NCBI GenBank assembly: GCA_964593925.1
Contig: CAZQKM010000003.1
Span: forward strand, 61,020 to 125,019
DNA: 64,000 bases
Source of the DNA: Oleidesulfovibrio sp964593925
GTDB taxonomy: Bacteria > Desulfobacterota > Desulfovibrionia > Desulfovibrionales > Desulfovibrionaceae
Direction of reading: 5' to 3'
Within the stretch, counting starts at the first letter, position 1. Each line of letters begins with the position of its first letter. Below the pieces are notes generated by a model that was not told the origin of the DNA, ran no database searches, and worked only from the letters and a program-made list of their open reading frames with translations. A program made the position numbers and the translations under genes. Positions 1 through 9,964 of this stretch are shown here, piece after piece.

Positions 1-485
1 CGCCCTCCACAGGAGATATTTTGTTCAGGGGCAGGTGTGTGGCGGCAGATGACCTTAAAGCCAGGCGGCAGGTGACACTGCTGACTCAGGAACCGTACCT
101 TTTGCACCGCACTGTGGCGGCCAATGTGGCATATGGGCTGAAGGCCCGTGGGCAGGCTGTCTCACAGGAGTCCCTTGCCAGGGAGCTTGAACGCGTACGG
201 CTTGATCCGGATGAGTTTTTGCCGCGTCAATGGTTTCAACTTTCTGGCGGCGAGACACAGCGCGTGGCGTTGGCAGCAAGGCTTGTATTGCGCCCGCGCG
301 TGTTGCTGCTGGATGAGCCTACAGCATCGCTGGATGAAGACAGCTCGCTGGCAGTGCGCCAGGCCGTGCAGGAAGAGCGCGAAAAGCGGGGAACGACGCT
401 GGTCATTGTTTCTCATGACTTGCCGTGGTTGGGGCATGTTGCAGACCGTATCATTCGACTGTGCAAAGGGCACATGGTAGCGTAG
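1..485 (+). CDS. ABC transporter ATP-binding protein, molybdate/tungstate-like (5' truncated by window)
   Basis: This is the C-terminal part of an ABC ATPase; the reading frame is open from base 3 and the Walker A region lies before the window. Visible motifs are a Q-loop (LLTQEPYLL), the signature LSGGETQR, a Walker B followed by the D-loop (LLLDEPTASLDE) and the H-loop VSHD. It would energise an importer from the cytoplasmic side. The moeA gene 165 bp downstream points to molybdate or tungstate as substrate (TupC/ModC-like), but that is context only; the specificity lies in the missing subunits. A phosphate or general small-anion importer is the alternative. Confidence 0.8.
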   Translation, partial: PSTGDILFRGRCVAADDLKARRQVTLLTQEPYLLHRTVAANVAYGLKARGQAVSQESLARELERVRLDPDEFLPRQWFQLSGGETQRVALAARLVLRPRVLLLDEPTASLDEDSSLAVRQAVQEEREKRGTTLVIVSHDLPWLGHVADRIIRLCKGHMVA

Positions 486-494
486 GGGGAATGG

Positions 495-528
495 CCTTGC
501 CTGGATGGCAGGGCAAAGATATTTTTTT
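495..528 (+). terminator. weak intrinsic terminator after the ABC ATPase
   Basis: A short TTGCC...GGCAA stem is followed within a few bases by a run of eight T. It separates the ABC gene from moeA. The stem is only five to six pairs, so read-through is likely. Confidence 0.4.
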
Positions 529-650
529 TGCCGTTGTGATCGTATGTCTGCGGCAGTAGGGTGCCCCTGCATGGTGCAATGCCGCGCGCAGGTTGCCCGC
601 ATGCAATCCGGCACTGTATGGTTTTTGTGAGAGACTGTTTTGGTGGGAGA

Positions 651-1916
651 ATGAAAACAGGTTTTTTTAATGTACTGGATGTAAAGACGGTCATCGAACG
701 TCTTTGTGCCGTTGCCCCCATGCCGCAAGAACAGGTGCTTCTGGATAAGGCAGATGGGCGGGTGCTTGCGAATGCGGTATATAGCGCAGAGGATTTGCCA
801 CTTGCGCATCGTTCCTGCATGGATGGGTATGCCGTGCGCGCTACAGACTTATTTGGCGCTTCTGAAAGTAGTCCCACATATCTTGAGTCTGTGGGATCAG
901 TTCCCGTGGATCAGGTCGCAGGGTTTGTCCTCCGTCCCGGACAATGCAGCGCCATTGTAACCGGCGGCATCTTGCCGCAGGGGGCAGACGCTGTCATCAT
1001 GGTGGAGCATACGCAGGAGATGGGGGCAGGGACCATTGAGATGTGTAAGTCACTGGCTCCATATGAGAATGTCATGATACAGGGCGAAGACGCTTCTGCC
1101 GGTAAGGTGGCCTTGGAAGCGGGTACCGTATTGCGACCGCAGGAAATTGGGTTGCTTGCCGGGTTGGGCATTTTGTCTGTAACGGTACATGGTAGCCCTC
1201 GGGTGGGTATTTTTTCTACGGGTGACGAGGTTGTGCCCGTGCATGAAACACCCCGCGTGGGGCAAGTGCGTGACATAAATTCTCATACATTACAGGCAAT
1301 GGTGCAGCGTTCAGCAGGGTATGCCACTTGCTACGGTATCGTGCAGGATTCGTGTGAGGCCATTACAACCATGCTCACGCGTGCAGCGGCAGAAAATGAT
1401 GTGGTGTTGCTTTCCGGTGGCAGTTCCGTGGGGGTCCGCGACTTGACCATGGCAGCGCTGGAGTCGTTGCCCGATGCGGTGGTGATTACTCATGGTGTTG
1501 CCATAAGCCCCGGCAAGCCGCTTATTTTGGCCTCGGTGCCTACCCCCAGGGGGCACTGCGTCATCTGGGGGCTACCTGGGCAGGTAACGTCAGCACAAGT
1601 GGTCATGTTTGTGCTGGGCATGCCTTTTTTACGTCATCTTGCAGGAGAGCAAACCCCCTTTGATCAGACCCTGTGGCCGGCACGGCGTGCACGGTTGGCA
1701 CACAACCTGGCTTCCAGGCAAGGGCGTGAGGATTATGTACGAATTATGGTGCAACAGGGTGAAGATGCCCTACCCCTGGCAGTACCGGTAACTGGGAAAT
1801 CAGGTTTGCTGCGTACCATGCTACAGGCGCAGGGGGTGATACGTATTCCTGCCGCCAGTGAAGGTCTGGATGCCGGTAGAGAGGTGGATGTATTGTTGTT
1901 TGGGGGGAGTCGTTGA
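651..1916 (+). CDS. moeA: Molybdopterin molybdenumtransferase MoeA
   Basis: 421 residues, the normal MoeA length. MoeA inserts molybdate (or tungstate) into adenylylated molybdopterin to finish the cofactor used by formate dehydrogenases and similar enzymes. The N-terminal MoeA repeat region (LAHRSCMDGYAV), the central domain with GDEVV and RDINSH, the MoCF-type GGSSVG loop and the C-terminal beta domain are all present in the usual order. The ATG at 651 is chosen because it follows GGTGGGAGA closely and gives the expected N-terminus; an upstream in-frame ATG at 561 would add about 30 residues unlike the family. Its stop overlaps the next start as TGATG, so the two are probably co-translated. 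Confidence 0.93.
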   Translation: MKTGFFNVLDVKTVIERLCAVAPMPQEQVLLDKADGRVLANAVYSAEDLPLAHRSCMDGYAVRATDLFGASESSPTYLESVGSVPVDQVAGFVLRPGQCSAIVTGGILPQGADAVIMVEHTQEMGAGTIEMCKSLAPYENVMIQGEDASAGKVALEAGTVLRPQEIGLLAGLGILSVTVHGSPRVGIFSTGDEVVPVHETPRVGQVRDINSHTLQAMVQRSAGYATCYGIVQDSCEAITTMLTRAAAENDVVLLSGGSSVGVRDLTMAALESLPDAVVITHGVAISPGKPLILASVPTPRGHCVIWGLPGQVTSAQVVMFVLGMPFLRHLAGEQTPFDQTLWPARRARLAHNLASRQGREDYVRIMVQQGEDALPLAVPVTGKSGLLRTMLQAQGVIRIPAASEGLDAGREVDVLLFGGSR

Positions 1917-2695
1917 TGCGTGTGCTCATGCTGGGTGATGTGGTGGGCAAGCCGGGCAGGCTTGCGTTGCGTGAGCATCTGCCACGGTTGCGCACTGAAC
2001 ATGCAGTGGACATTGTGGTGGCCAACGGTGAAAATGCTTCTGGTGGCATAGGGCTGGATGCCAAAGGCCTTTCTGCCTTGCTTGATGCCGGTGTTGATGT
2101 GGTGACCTCGGGTAACCACATATGGAAGCATAAGGATATTTATGCCGTGCTCGAACGCGAGCCCCGGCTGTTGCGTCCAGCTAATTATCCGCAAGGCGCC
2201 CCTGGCAAGGGTCTGGTCGTCGTTGAAAGCGCATCAGGCCACAACGTGGCTGTGATGAACCTTTTGGGACGTACATTCATGGATCCTGTGGACTGTCCGT
2301 TTCAGGCAGCCAAAAGCCTGCTGGCAACTCTGGGTGATGAGGCTACTGTGTGCCTGGTGGATTTTCATGCCGAAGCCACCAGCGAAAAAAAAGCCATGGG
2401 GTGGTACCTGGACGGTCAGGTTTCGGTTGTGGCGGGCACGCATACCCATGTGCAAACCAGTGATGCGTGTATCTTGCAGGCCGGCACCGCATACATTACA
2501 GACCTTGGCATGTGTGGGGTGGAAGCATCGGTATTGGGTATGGAACATACCTGCATTGTGGATCGGCTGGTTTCACGGCGTCCCAGACGTTTTGTTCCGG
2601 CCAAGGGGCACGGCGGTCTGAATGGGCTGCTGGTGGATATTGATGTGGCTACGGGCAAGGCGTTTGCAACGGATCTAGTGCGGATTATGCCATAA
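1916..2695 (+). CDS. YmdB-family metallophosphoesterase (cyclic nucleotide phosphodiesterase-like)
   Basis: 259 residues starting at the ATG that overlaps the moeA stop by one base. The family binds two metal ions and in Bacillus subtilis YmdB hydrolyses 2',3'- and 3',5'-cyclic nucleotides. Metal and active-site signatures are visible along the chain: GDVVGKPGR near residue 7, NGEN, SGNHIW, DFHAE and GTHTHVQT. The length and motif order match the TIGR00282 family. The role of the coupling to moeA is unknown; it may be simple operon packing. Confidence 0.88.
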   Translation: MRVLMLGDVVGKPGRLALREHLPRLRTEHAVDIVVANGENASGGIGLDAKGLSALLDAGVDVVTSGNHIWKHKDIYAVLEREPRLLRPANYPQGAPGKGLVVVESASGHNVAVMNLLGRTFMDPVDCPFQAAKSLLATLGDEATVCLVDFHAEATSEKKAMGWYLDGQVSVVAGTHTHVQTSDACILQAGTAYITDLGMCGVEASVLGMEHTCIVDRLVSRRPRRFVPAKGHGGLNGLLVDIDVATGKAFATDLVRIMP

Positions 2696-2788
2696 ATGCG
2701 GCACGTTCGCAGACGGGGAGATACTGTGGCCCCAGTGGTAGTTTTTGCCACGGCCGCTTAACGATATGTAACATACGGAAGTGTAGAT

Positions 2789-3982
2789 ATGGATATGGAG
2801 CAACAGGTTCGGACAATCCTGCGTGGTTGTGCCGAGTGTATTGACGAAAAGGAATTGCGGGCAAAATTGGCAAAGGGTAGGCCGCTACGCGTCAAGGCTG
2901 GCTTTGATCCTACAGCGCCTGACCTACATCTGGGACATACTGTGCTCATTCACAAATTGCGGCATTTTCAAGAGCTGGGGCATACAGTCATTTTTTTGAT
3001 TGGAGATTTCACTGGTATGATCGGTGACCCTTCAGGTCGCTCAGAAACCCGCCCCCCCTTGACTCGTGAGCAGGTTTTGCAAAATGCCGAAACCTATAAA
3101 CAGCAGGTATTCAGCATCCTGGATGCAGAAAAGACAGAGGTCAGGTTCAATTCCGAGTGGATGGATACGTTCAGTGCGGTGGATTTTATCCGCCTTGCCT
3201 CGCGCTACACTGTGGCACGCATGCTGGAGCGGGATGATTTTGAAAAGCGCTATCGCAGTAATATGGCCATATCCATTCATGAATTTTTATACCCGCTTGT
3301 GCAGGGCTATGACTCTGTGGCGCTTGAGGCTGATGTAGAGCTGGGGGGCACTGACCAGAAATTTAACCTGTTGGTAGGGCGAACGTTGCAAGGGCAGGAA
3401 GGGCAGGAAAGCCAATGCGTATTGACTATGCCGATTCTTGAAGGGCTTGATGGCGTGAAGAAAATGTCAAAGTCTCTGGGCAACTATGTGGGTATTGACG
3501 ATGCCCCCGCAGATATGTTCGGTAAGTTGATGTCTGTTTCTGACGAGCTTATGTGGAGATATTACGAGCTGGTTTCCACAAAGACATTGCATGAAATAGA
3601 GATGTTACAACGAGATGTGGAAGAAGGAAAACTGCATCCCAAGGTCGCCAAAGAAGAACTGGCACAAAACATCACCGCGCAATATCACGGTGCGGATAAA
3701 GCCGCAAAGGCCAGACAGGGCTTCAATGCCGTGTTTGGGCGAGGAGAAGTGCCGGCAGATATGCCCGTGTACACATGTGGGCATGGCGAAGCCAGCACCC
3801 CCTCTGTTTTTTTGGCGGACTCCGGGCTGGCTGCATCCCGTGGCGAGGCAAAGCGCCTGATCAAACAGGGGGCATTGTCCATTGATGGGGCCAAGGTGGA
3901 TGATCCCAACATGGTTCTTGGGGTGGGCGAGTATGTTGTACGCCTTGGCAAAAAGCGTTTTCTTGCATTGCATGTCTGCTAA
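2789..3982 (+). CDS. tyrS: Tyrosyl-tRNA synthetase
   Basis: 397 residues, class Ic aminoacyl-tRNA synthetase charging tRNA-Tyr in the cytoplasm. The ATP-binding HIGH-type motif appears as PDLHLGH, the KMSKS loop is intact (KKMSKSLGN), the tyrosine-site region GGTDQKFN is present, and a C-terminal S4 RNA-binding domain closes the protein (SRGEAKRLIKQG). GGAAG sits seven bases before the ATG. It resembles the shorter TyrZ-like/proteobacterial type in having a single S4 tail. It lies 93 bp after the YmdB-like gene on the same strand. Confidence 0.96.
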   Translation: MDMEQQVRTILRGCAECIDEKELRAKLAKGRPLRVKAGFDPTAPDLHLGHTVLIHKLRHFQELGHTVIFLIGDFTGMIGDPSGRSETRPPLTREQVLQNAETYKQQVFSILDAEKTEVRFNSEWMDTFSAVDFIRLASRYTVARMLERDDFEKRYRSNMAISIHEFLYPLVQGYDSVALEADVELGGTDQKFNLLVGRTLQGQEGQESQCVLTMPILEGLDGVKKMSKSLGNYVGIDDAPADMFGKLMSVSDELMWRYYELVSTKTLHEIEMLQRDVEEGKLHPKVAKEELAQNITAQYHGADKAAKARQGFNAVFGRGEVPADMPVYTCGHGEASTPSVFLADSGLAASRGEAKRLIKQGALSIDGAKVDDPNMVLGVGEYVVRLGKKRFLALHVC

Positions 3983-4237
3983 AGTATGAGCCAGTTTGTT
4001 TGTGCCGGATGAGTGCTGTGACTGCATGCTTTTTTCGGCAATTGGGCCAAAAATTTGATCTGCATCTTGCCGGGGGTGATATCTGTGGGCTTTCATAGCG
4101 TTTGTACTGGTAAAAAGACGCTTGCTCCCATAGCATGGGCGCGCATATCGTCTGGCCTGGGCGGTATGTGTCATAGTAAAAGAGCTGCGTTGCTGTGCCC
4201 AAAAGATGTGGGTGCAGGAGCTGCAAAGGAGTAGGAT

Positions 4238-5701
4238 ATGCTGTATTTTTTTCTTGCAGTAGGAGCACTGCTGCTGGGATATGTCACGTATGGCAGACTT
4301 GTGGAGCGTGTTTTTGGTGCGGATGAACGCCGTGCAACCCCGGCTTGTACCATGGAAGACGGCGTGGACTATGTACAGATGGGTAGTAAAAAGACTTTTC
4401 TTATTCAGCTTCTCAATATTGCTGGCCTGGGGCCCATTTTTGGGCCTATTCTAGGGGCTTTGTATGGGCCTGCGGCGTTATTGTGGATTGTCATTGGATC
4501 CATTTTTGCCGGCGCTGTGCATGATTATTTTTCTGGCATGATGTCCGTCCGGTATGGGGGCAAGTCTGTTCCCGATATCGTGGGTTACAACCTTGGCGTA
4601 TTCGCAAAACAGTTCATGAACATCTTTGCGGTGTTGTTGCTGCTGCTGGTTGGGGTGGTGTTTGTGCTTGGGCCGGCCAAGTTGCTGGCTGTAAAGTTGG
4701 GCTTTGGCCTGGAAGGCGAGAATGCCGTGGCCCTTGCCACCTCAATTTGGACAGCCATTATCTTTGGCTATTATTTCATTGCTACCATCCTGCCAGTGGA
4801 TAAGATCATCGGCCGTTTGTACCCATTGTTTGCCGTGGCGCTGCTGGTCATGGCATTTGGTCTGACCTTCATGCTCATAGTCAAGGGGTATGATTTTTAT
4901 CCGCAGGGGCTGACCTTGGAAAACCTGCACCCCAAGGAACTGCCTTTGTGGCCGCTGATGTTCATAACAATTGCCTGTGGTGCGGTTTCAGGGTTTCATG
5001 CCACGCAGTCGCCGCTCATGGCGCGGTGTGTCCCCAACGAAAAATACGGCCGCCCCGTGTTTTATGGCGCGATGATTAGTGAAGGTATTATTGCGCTTAT
5101 CTGGGCGACCCTTGGCATGGCGTTTTTCCATACGCCCGAAGCATTGCAAACCGCGTTGGATAGCGGTGGGCCTGCCGCGGTGGTGGATACCGTATCCATA
5201 GCGCTCATGGGGCCTGTTGGAGGATTTCTTGCCATAATCGGTGTCATTGTGTTGCCTGTTACCTCTGGTGACACAGCTTTTCGCTCTGCACGTCTGATCA
5301 TTGCGGATTTCATCAACCTGCCGCAAAAGTCTGTGATCAGACGATTAGCCATTGCCATTCCGCTTTTTCTCATTGGATATGCCATTACCTATACGCCTTT
5401 TGCTGTGATCTGGCGTTATTTCGGGTTTGCCAATCAGACGCTCGCAACGGTTATGTTGTGGGCCTCTGCCGTATACCTCATACGGCAGGGCAAGGGAGCC
5501 TGGCATTGGATGGCATCCATTCCGGCAATATTCATGACCGCTGTGTGTGCCACCTACCTTGCCTATGCACAAATCGGTTTCAACCTGCCCATGGATGTTG
5601 CCCAGATTATTGGAGTGGGTGTGGCTTTGGCCTGCGCGGTGTTCTTTTTTGTAAAGATTCGGACTCTGCGGGTTGATGGAGAGGAGGCTGCAAGGTCCTG
5701 A
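4238..5701 (+). CDS. cstA: CstA-family membrane carrier (carbon starvation/pyruvate or peptide transporter)
   Basis: 487 residues with many hydrophobic helices and an almost fully membrane-embedded profile. The CstA hallmarks are seen: the N-terminal YGR, GLGPIFGPILGALYGP, the G-rich HDYFSGM loop and the C-terminal PVTSGDTAFRSARL segment. Related proteins import pyruvate or peptides (BtsT, YjiY, CstA of enterics). It is clearly shorter than the ~700-residue enteric members, matching the compact form found in many anaerobes. AAAGGAG lies seven bases before the ATG. A strong terminator follows, so it is likely monocistronic. Substrate cannot be read from sequence. Confidence 0.88.
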   Translation: MLYFFLAVGALLLGYVTYGRLVERVFGADERRATPACTMEDGVDYVQMGSKKTFLIQLLNIAGLGPIFGPILGALYGPAALLWIVIGSIFAGAVHDYFSGMMSVRYGGKSVPDIVGYNLGVFAKQFMNIFAVLLLLLVGVVFVLGPAKLLAVKLGFGLEGENAVALATSIWTAIIFGYYFIATILPVDKIIGRLYPLFAVALLVMAFGLTFMLIVKGYDFYPQGLTLENLHPKELPLWPLMFITIACGAVSGFHATQSPLMARCVPNEKYGRPVFYGAMISEGIIALIWATLGMAFFHTPEALQTALDSGGPAAVVDTVSIALMGPVGGFLAIIGVIVLPVTSGDTAFRSARLIIADFINLPQKSVIRRLAIAIPLFLIGYAITYTPFAVIWRYFGFANQTLATVMLWASAVYLIRQGKGAWHWMASIPAIFMTAVCATYLAYAQIGFNLPMDVAQIIGVGVALACAVFFFVKIRTLRVDGEEAARS

Positions 5702-5734
5702 GTGCGTGACAGCACGCCAGCTTTAGAGATGTAC

Positions 5735-5777
5735 AAAAGCACGCTTCTGCCCACACCGGGGAGGAGTGTGCTTTTTT
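5735..5777 (+). terminator. intrinsic terminator of cstA
   Basis: AAAAGCAC at 5735 pairs with GTGCTTTT at 5768, and the T run of the right arm continues to 5777. The loop is about 25 bases. Because both arms carry the A/T runs it may work in both directions. Confidence 0.7.
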
Positions 5778-5889
5778 CACGTGAGTCCGAAATATATGGC
5801 ACAGAGTGACAGAATGCCCGCTGGGTTGCTGGTAAAAGTATGAGGGGTGCGGTAGGATATGTTTATACAAGAAACATCCAGGGGTTGCC

Positions 5890-8800
5890 ATGCAGAGACT
5901 ACTACAGCAGTGGGCGAGGCTTTCTCGTCGGCTGAGATTGACCATATTGAGTTTTGTGGGGGCATGTGTCGTTTGGATAGTGGGGGGCTTTTTTGTGTTG
6001 CCCCATGTGACGCAGAGCGTGCTGCAGACCAGTCTGGAAGAATCCCTTGGTCGGCCATGCCGCATAGGTGGCGTTACCTTTAATCCGTTTACCCTTGCCC
6101 TTGAAGTGCATGACGCGGAAATTCAGCGCAAGGACGGCAAGGGCGTATTTGTTTCTTTTGGCAGCATCCATGTGGCACCTGATGTGCGCTCTATCTGGTA
6201 TGGCGCGCCTATAGCCCGATTTCTTACCATCCGTGATGTTGCGGTAACGGTTGATTCCATGGGGGGAGGGCAGTTTAACTTTTCTGATCTGCTGGAGGCA
6301 GAACAGGACAGCTCTCCTGACACCGACAGGCAGGTTGTTTTTCCGTTTGCTGTACGCGATTTCATATTGGCCAACGGCTCGCTGGTATTCAATGACCTGC
6401 CGGGCAACCGTACACATGTTGTGCGGGATGTGACCTTGCAGGTGCCGTTTGCCTCTGGGCTTTTCGATGACCGGGAGAGCCCGCTGGAACCGCTGATGAG
6501 CGCAACTGTCAATGACACGCCGGTGCAGTTTTCGGGGCATGCCACGCCTTTTGGTGATATGTTCAAAACGGAATTCACGTTTACATCCGATGCAGTGGGT
6601 ATCGCTGACTACTGGCAGTATATGCCCGTCAATATGGGGCCAAAGCCGCAAAAGGGCACATTATCCGCAACGGTGCATGTTGCTTTTATCGAGTCGGATG
6701 CCGGGTTGGAAGTGCGTGTCAGCGGTGTCGCTGATTTTGCAGATGTAGCCTTTTATGAGGATGGAACCAAGGTCTTTGGGTTTGATGCGCTGCGCTTTGA
6801 TATTGCCCGTTTTGCCCTGCTTGACCAATTTGTGCATGTGAGCAGTCTGACTGCACGTAATCCCTACGGGTATTTTTTGCGTACCCCAAAGGGGGGGTGG
6901 AACTGGCAACGATATATTGCCGCGGTCGTGGATAAAGCCGTGCCCCAAGGTGGTGGGGCTGCATCATCCGCTGCACATCGACCGCAAGACGCACAAGGAT
7001 TCACAGTGCGTGTGGATTCTGTAGATCTGGACGGTGGACGTATCGAGGTACATGACCGGGCGATACCAGGGGGCTTTCGGCATACCTTGGGGCCGCTTCG
7101 CATTCAGGCAGGCAATATCTCCACCGAGAATGCAGAGGGGACTGTCTCGCTGGCCTTGAAGGGGGCAGGCACTGCCAGTGTTCAGGGAACGCTAGGCCTG
7201 AAGCCCGTACGTGCCCGGTTGAAAAGTTCGCTGCGTGACTTGGATTTGACTCTTTTTGTCCCGTATATCCATGCGGTGCAACCACTTTTGCTTGACAGCG
7301 GCAAACTGGGGCTGGACGCTCGCGTGGATGTGACGTTGCAGGATTCCATGCAGGCGACTGTAGAGGATATCCGCCTTACAGCATCTGATGTCGCCTTACG
7401 CAAGCAAGACAAGACCACACCCAGTATCAGCGTGTCCGAGTTGACCCTGGAGAAAGGTCGCCTTGCCTGGCCGGACCGTTCGTTTCATGCCGGGGCGTTG
7501 CGCGCACAAAAGAGCCTTGTGCGCTTCGTGCGTGAAAAGAGGGGAACACTTGACCTGCCACGCCTGTTGATGGGGCAGAAGGCTGATGCAACAGTCGGGC
7601 CCACCATAGAAAAAAACTGGACCGTTACGCTGGCCAATGCCTTGGTGGAAGACGGCGAGTGCATTTGGGAGGATGAAACGCTGCCCCGCACGGGAAATCT
7701 TGGGGTGCATGGCCTGACAGCTCACATACGCGATATAAGCAGTGATTTTACACAGCCCGTGGCTTTTGATGTCAAGGGGGAATGGGTTCCCCGCGGCACG
7801 TGGAACCTGGTAGGCTCCATAACGCTGGCTCCGCTGAATATTACTGCCCGTGGCACCACACACAAGCTGAACATATCCAGCTTTAACCCCTATATTGCCT
7901 TGGTGAGCGATGTCGCGTTGGTAAAAGGAGTACTGGATAGCAACATAAACATCCAGATGCGGGATACGTCTCTTAGAGGCCTGCAACTAAAGGGGCTTGC
8001 CACGCTGCATGACGTGCTGCTGCGTGACGCGGGCAAAAAAGTGGCGTCGCTGGACGCACTTACGCTACAGGACGTGCAGTTTGATGGGCACCAGAATAGC
8101 CTTTCTCTGGCTTCCGTAGACATAGCAGGCCCGAGTCTCACTGTCGTACGTGAAAAAGACGGTATGTTGAACGTGCAGCGGCTCTTGCGCATGCAACCCA
8201 TGGCGCAAGAGACACAGGACGCAACAGCAGCAAAGCAAAAACCTGCTGCCACTTTTAAGCAGGACGGGGCAGATGCCCCTACCAGTGCGGCACAGACTGG
8301 CGGTGTGGCAGAGCTGCGTAAAGTTTTTTCTGATGTGCAGCTTGGTGGGTTGCAAGTCAAGGGCGGGAGTGTACAGTTCAAGGACGTCCAGGTGGCTCCT
8401 GCCTTTGAAATGACCTTGGACGAGCTTGTGGCCTCACTGTCTACCTTGTCGTTGGCTGGGCAGGAAATGGCACAGCTGCAAGTGGAGGGGAGGCTGAATG
8501 AGGCGCCATTGGTATTGAAGGGGTCAGTGAACCCGCTGCGTATGCCACCGCATTCTGATGTGAATCTACAGCTCAAAAATCTTGATCTGGTACCTTTTTC
8601 GCCTTACTCCCTGCAAGCTCTTGCCTATCCTGTGCAGCGCGGTCGGCTGAATGCCGCAGCAGATATGAAAACAGAGGATTGGTTGCTCAAGTCAGACTTG
8701 AATTTGCGGCTCCAGCGTTTTGATCTGGGTGCAAAGGATACCCGCCCGGGAGCACCCAACTATCCTGTGGGCCTGGGGCTTGCCCTGTTGCGTGGTCCCA

Positions 8801-9534
8801 ACGGAGACATCACCATTTCACTACCGGTGAAAGGCCGCTTGGACGATCCGGAGTTTCGGTTGAGTGGCCTTGTAGTGCAGGCGCTGGGCAATATGATAAT
8901 GAAAGCCATGATATCGCCTTTTACATTGCTCGGCAGCCTGTTTGGTGGAGGAGAAAGCCTGGACTTTGTGGACATGTCCCCCGGGCAGGCCGTATTGGAC
9001 AGTAAGGCGCAGGAAAAGATCGCTTCCATGGCAAAGGCTCTTTCGCAGCGGCCGGGGCTTGAGCTTGAGCTCTCTGGCATTGCTGATCCGGAGCGTGACA
9101 GGCAGGCCTTGGAGAAATCTGCCTTTGCATTGCGGCTCAAGGTGCAGAAATATCTGGATATGTCTCGTAGCGCCCGTGCAGAAACAACACCGGAAGAGGT
9201 GCTCGTGCCCCCTGAAGAGTACGTGCAATACCTGCGGGCAGCCTACGAAAAGGAGCCTGCCGATAGTGTTGAAGACAAGCCTTTGGGTCTGCGGGGGGTG
9301 GTAAAGGAACAGTCCGTGGAATTTATGGAAAACTTTTTACGTCAGCAGACAGCAGTGAGTGATGAAGACTTGCAGGCGTTTGCCCTGGAGCGGGCCAAAG
9401 CTGTGTATCAGGCCATTGGAGAGTTACAGCCCAAGGTAAAGGACAGGCTGTTTCTTGTGCAGTCAACACTCATGGACGGGGAACAGAGCCGCAAAAAGCG
9501 GCAGAAACTGGGGGTTTCTTTGAAGCTGCGATGA
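5890..9534 (+). CDS. DUF748/AsmA-like large envelope protein
   Basis: 1,214 residues. A single transmembrane helix lies near residues 15-40, followed by a very long periplasmic region made of repeated beta-rich segments typical of AsmA-like/DUF748 proteins, an internal low-complexity linker around residue 790 (TSAAQTGG), and a C-terminal region resembling an OmpA-like peptidoglycan-associated fold (repeated LSGIADPERDRQALE-type motif). Such proteins are thought to span the periplasm and bridge lipid transfer between the membranes; this is family knowledge, not shown here. The start at 5890 follows CAGGGG. The last ~50 codons are duplicated out of frame immediately downstream. Confidence 0.85.
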   Translation: MQRLLQQWARLSRRLRLTILSFVGACVVWIVGGFFVLPHVTQSVLQTSLEESLGRPCRIGGVTFNPFTLALEVHDAEIQRKDGKGVFVSFGSIHVAPDVRSIWYGAPIARFLTIRDVAVTVDSMGGGQFNFSDLLEAEQDSSPDTDRQVVFPFAVRDFILANGSLVFNDLPGNRTHVVRDVTLQVPFASGLFDDRESPLEPLMSATVNDTPVQFSGHATPFGDMFKTEFTFTSDAVGIADYWQYMPVNMGPKPQKGTLSATVHVAFIESDAGLEVRVSGVADFADVAFYEDGTKVFGFDALRFDIARFALLDQFVHVSSLTARNPYGYFLRTPKGGWNWQRYIAAVVDKAVPQGGGAASSAAHRPQDAQGFTVRVDSVDLDGGRIEVHDRAIPGGFRHTLGPLRIQAGNISTENAEGTVSLALKGAGTASVQGTLGLKPVRARLKSSLRDLDLTLFVPYIHAVQPLLLDSGKLGLDARVDVTLQDSMQATVEDIRLTASDVALRKQDKTTPSISVSELTLEKGRLAWPDRSFHAGALRAQKSLVRFVREKRGTLDLPRLLMGQKADATVGPTIEKNWTVTLANALVEDGECIWEDETLPRTGNLGVHGLTAHIRDISSDFTQPVAFDVKGEWVPRGTWNLVGSITLAPLNITARGTTHKLNISSFNPYIALVSDVALVKGVLDSNINIQMRDTSLRGLQLKGLATLHDVLLRDAGKKVASLDALTLQDVQFDGHQNSLSLASVDIAGPSLTVVREKDGMLNVQRLLRMQPMAQETQDATAAKQKPAATFKQDGADAPTSAAQTGGVAELRKVFSDVQLGGLQVKGGSVQFKDVQVAPAFEMTLDELVASLSTLSLAGQEMAQLQVEGRLNEAPLVLKGSVNPLRMPPHSDVNLQLKNLDLVPFSPYSLQALAYPVQRGRLNAAADMKTEDWLLKSDLNLRLQRFDLGAKDTRPGAPNYPVGLGLALLRGPNGDITISLPVKGRLDDPEFRLSGLVVQALGNMIMKAMISPFTLLGSLFGGGESLDFVDMSPGQAVLDSKAQEKIASMAKALSQRPGLELELSGIADPERDRQALEKSAFALRLKVQKYLDMSRSARAETTPEEVLVPPEEYVQYLRAAYEKEPADSVEDKPLGLRGVVKEQSVEFMENFLRQQTAVSDEDLQAFALERAKAVYQAIGELQPKVKDRLFLVQSTLMDGEQSRKKRQKLGVSLKLR

Positions 9535-9719
9535 TGGATGCCGCTTGTTTGCCCTGGAGCGGGTCAAGGCTGTGTATCAGGCCATTGGAGAGGTGCAGCC
9601 CAAGGTAAAGGACAGGCTGTTTCTTGTGCAGTCAACACTCATGGACAGGGAACAGAGCCGCAAAAAGCGGCAGAAACTGGAGGTTTCTTTGGAGCTGCGA
9701 TGCTGGATGCCGCTTGTTT
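9382..9719 (+). repeat. tandem 169-bp duplication of the DUF748 gene tail
   Basis: Bases 9382-9550 and 9551-9719 are direct copies that differ at only about eight positions. The unit starts at GCCCTGGAGC and ends with GATGCCGCTTGTTT. The period is 169, not a multiple of three, so the second copy cannot simply extend the protein. The second copy still reads as the same peptide (ALERVKAVYQAIGE) in its own frame from 9551, with several changes that alter residues. Confidence 0.95.
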
Positions 9720-9769
9720 TGTTGTCACCTGCCAGGGCTGATATAAGGGTCATCAGGCACTCAAGGTAA
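9545..9769 (+). pseudogene. orphan duplicated C-terminus of the DUF748 protein
   Basis: The second copy of the tandem repeat encodes about 57 residues that match the last 50 residues of the preceding gene and then runs into unrelated sequence before a stop. An ATG at 9545 could start it, but no clear ribosome site is seen. It is best read as a remnant of a slippage or recombination event. It could be translated only through re-initiation right after the upstream stop at 9534. Confidence 0.6.
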
Positions 9770-9964
9770 AAAATGTAATAAAAATATGGTGTTTGCATGT
9801 GATTTTCGTGTTTTATAAAAGAAAACAGTCCCTTATGTCATTATGTTAAATTTTTCACATTCTGCTTGACCAAGCTTTTTTTCGGTCATATAGTCTATGT
9901 GAAGTGGTTGAGCAAAACAGTTTGCGTATGCTCAAGCAATGAATCAAGTAGTGAGGGTAGGGCT

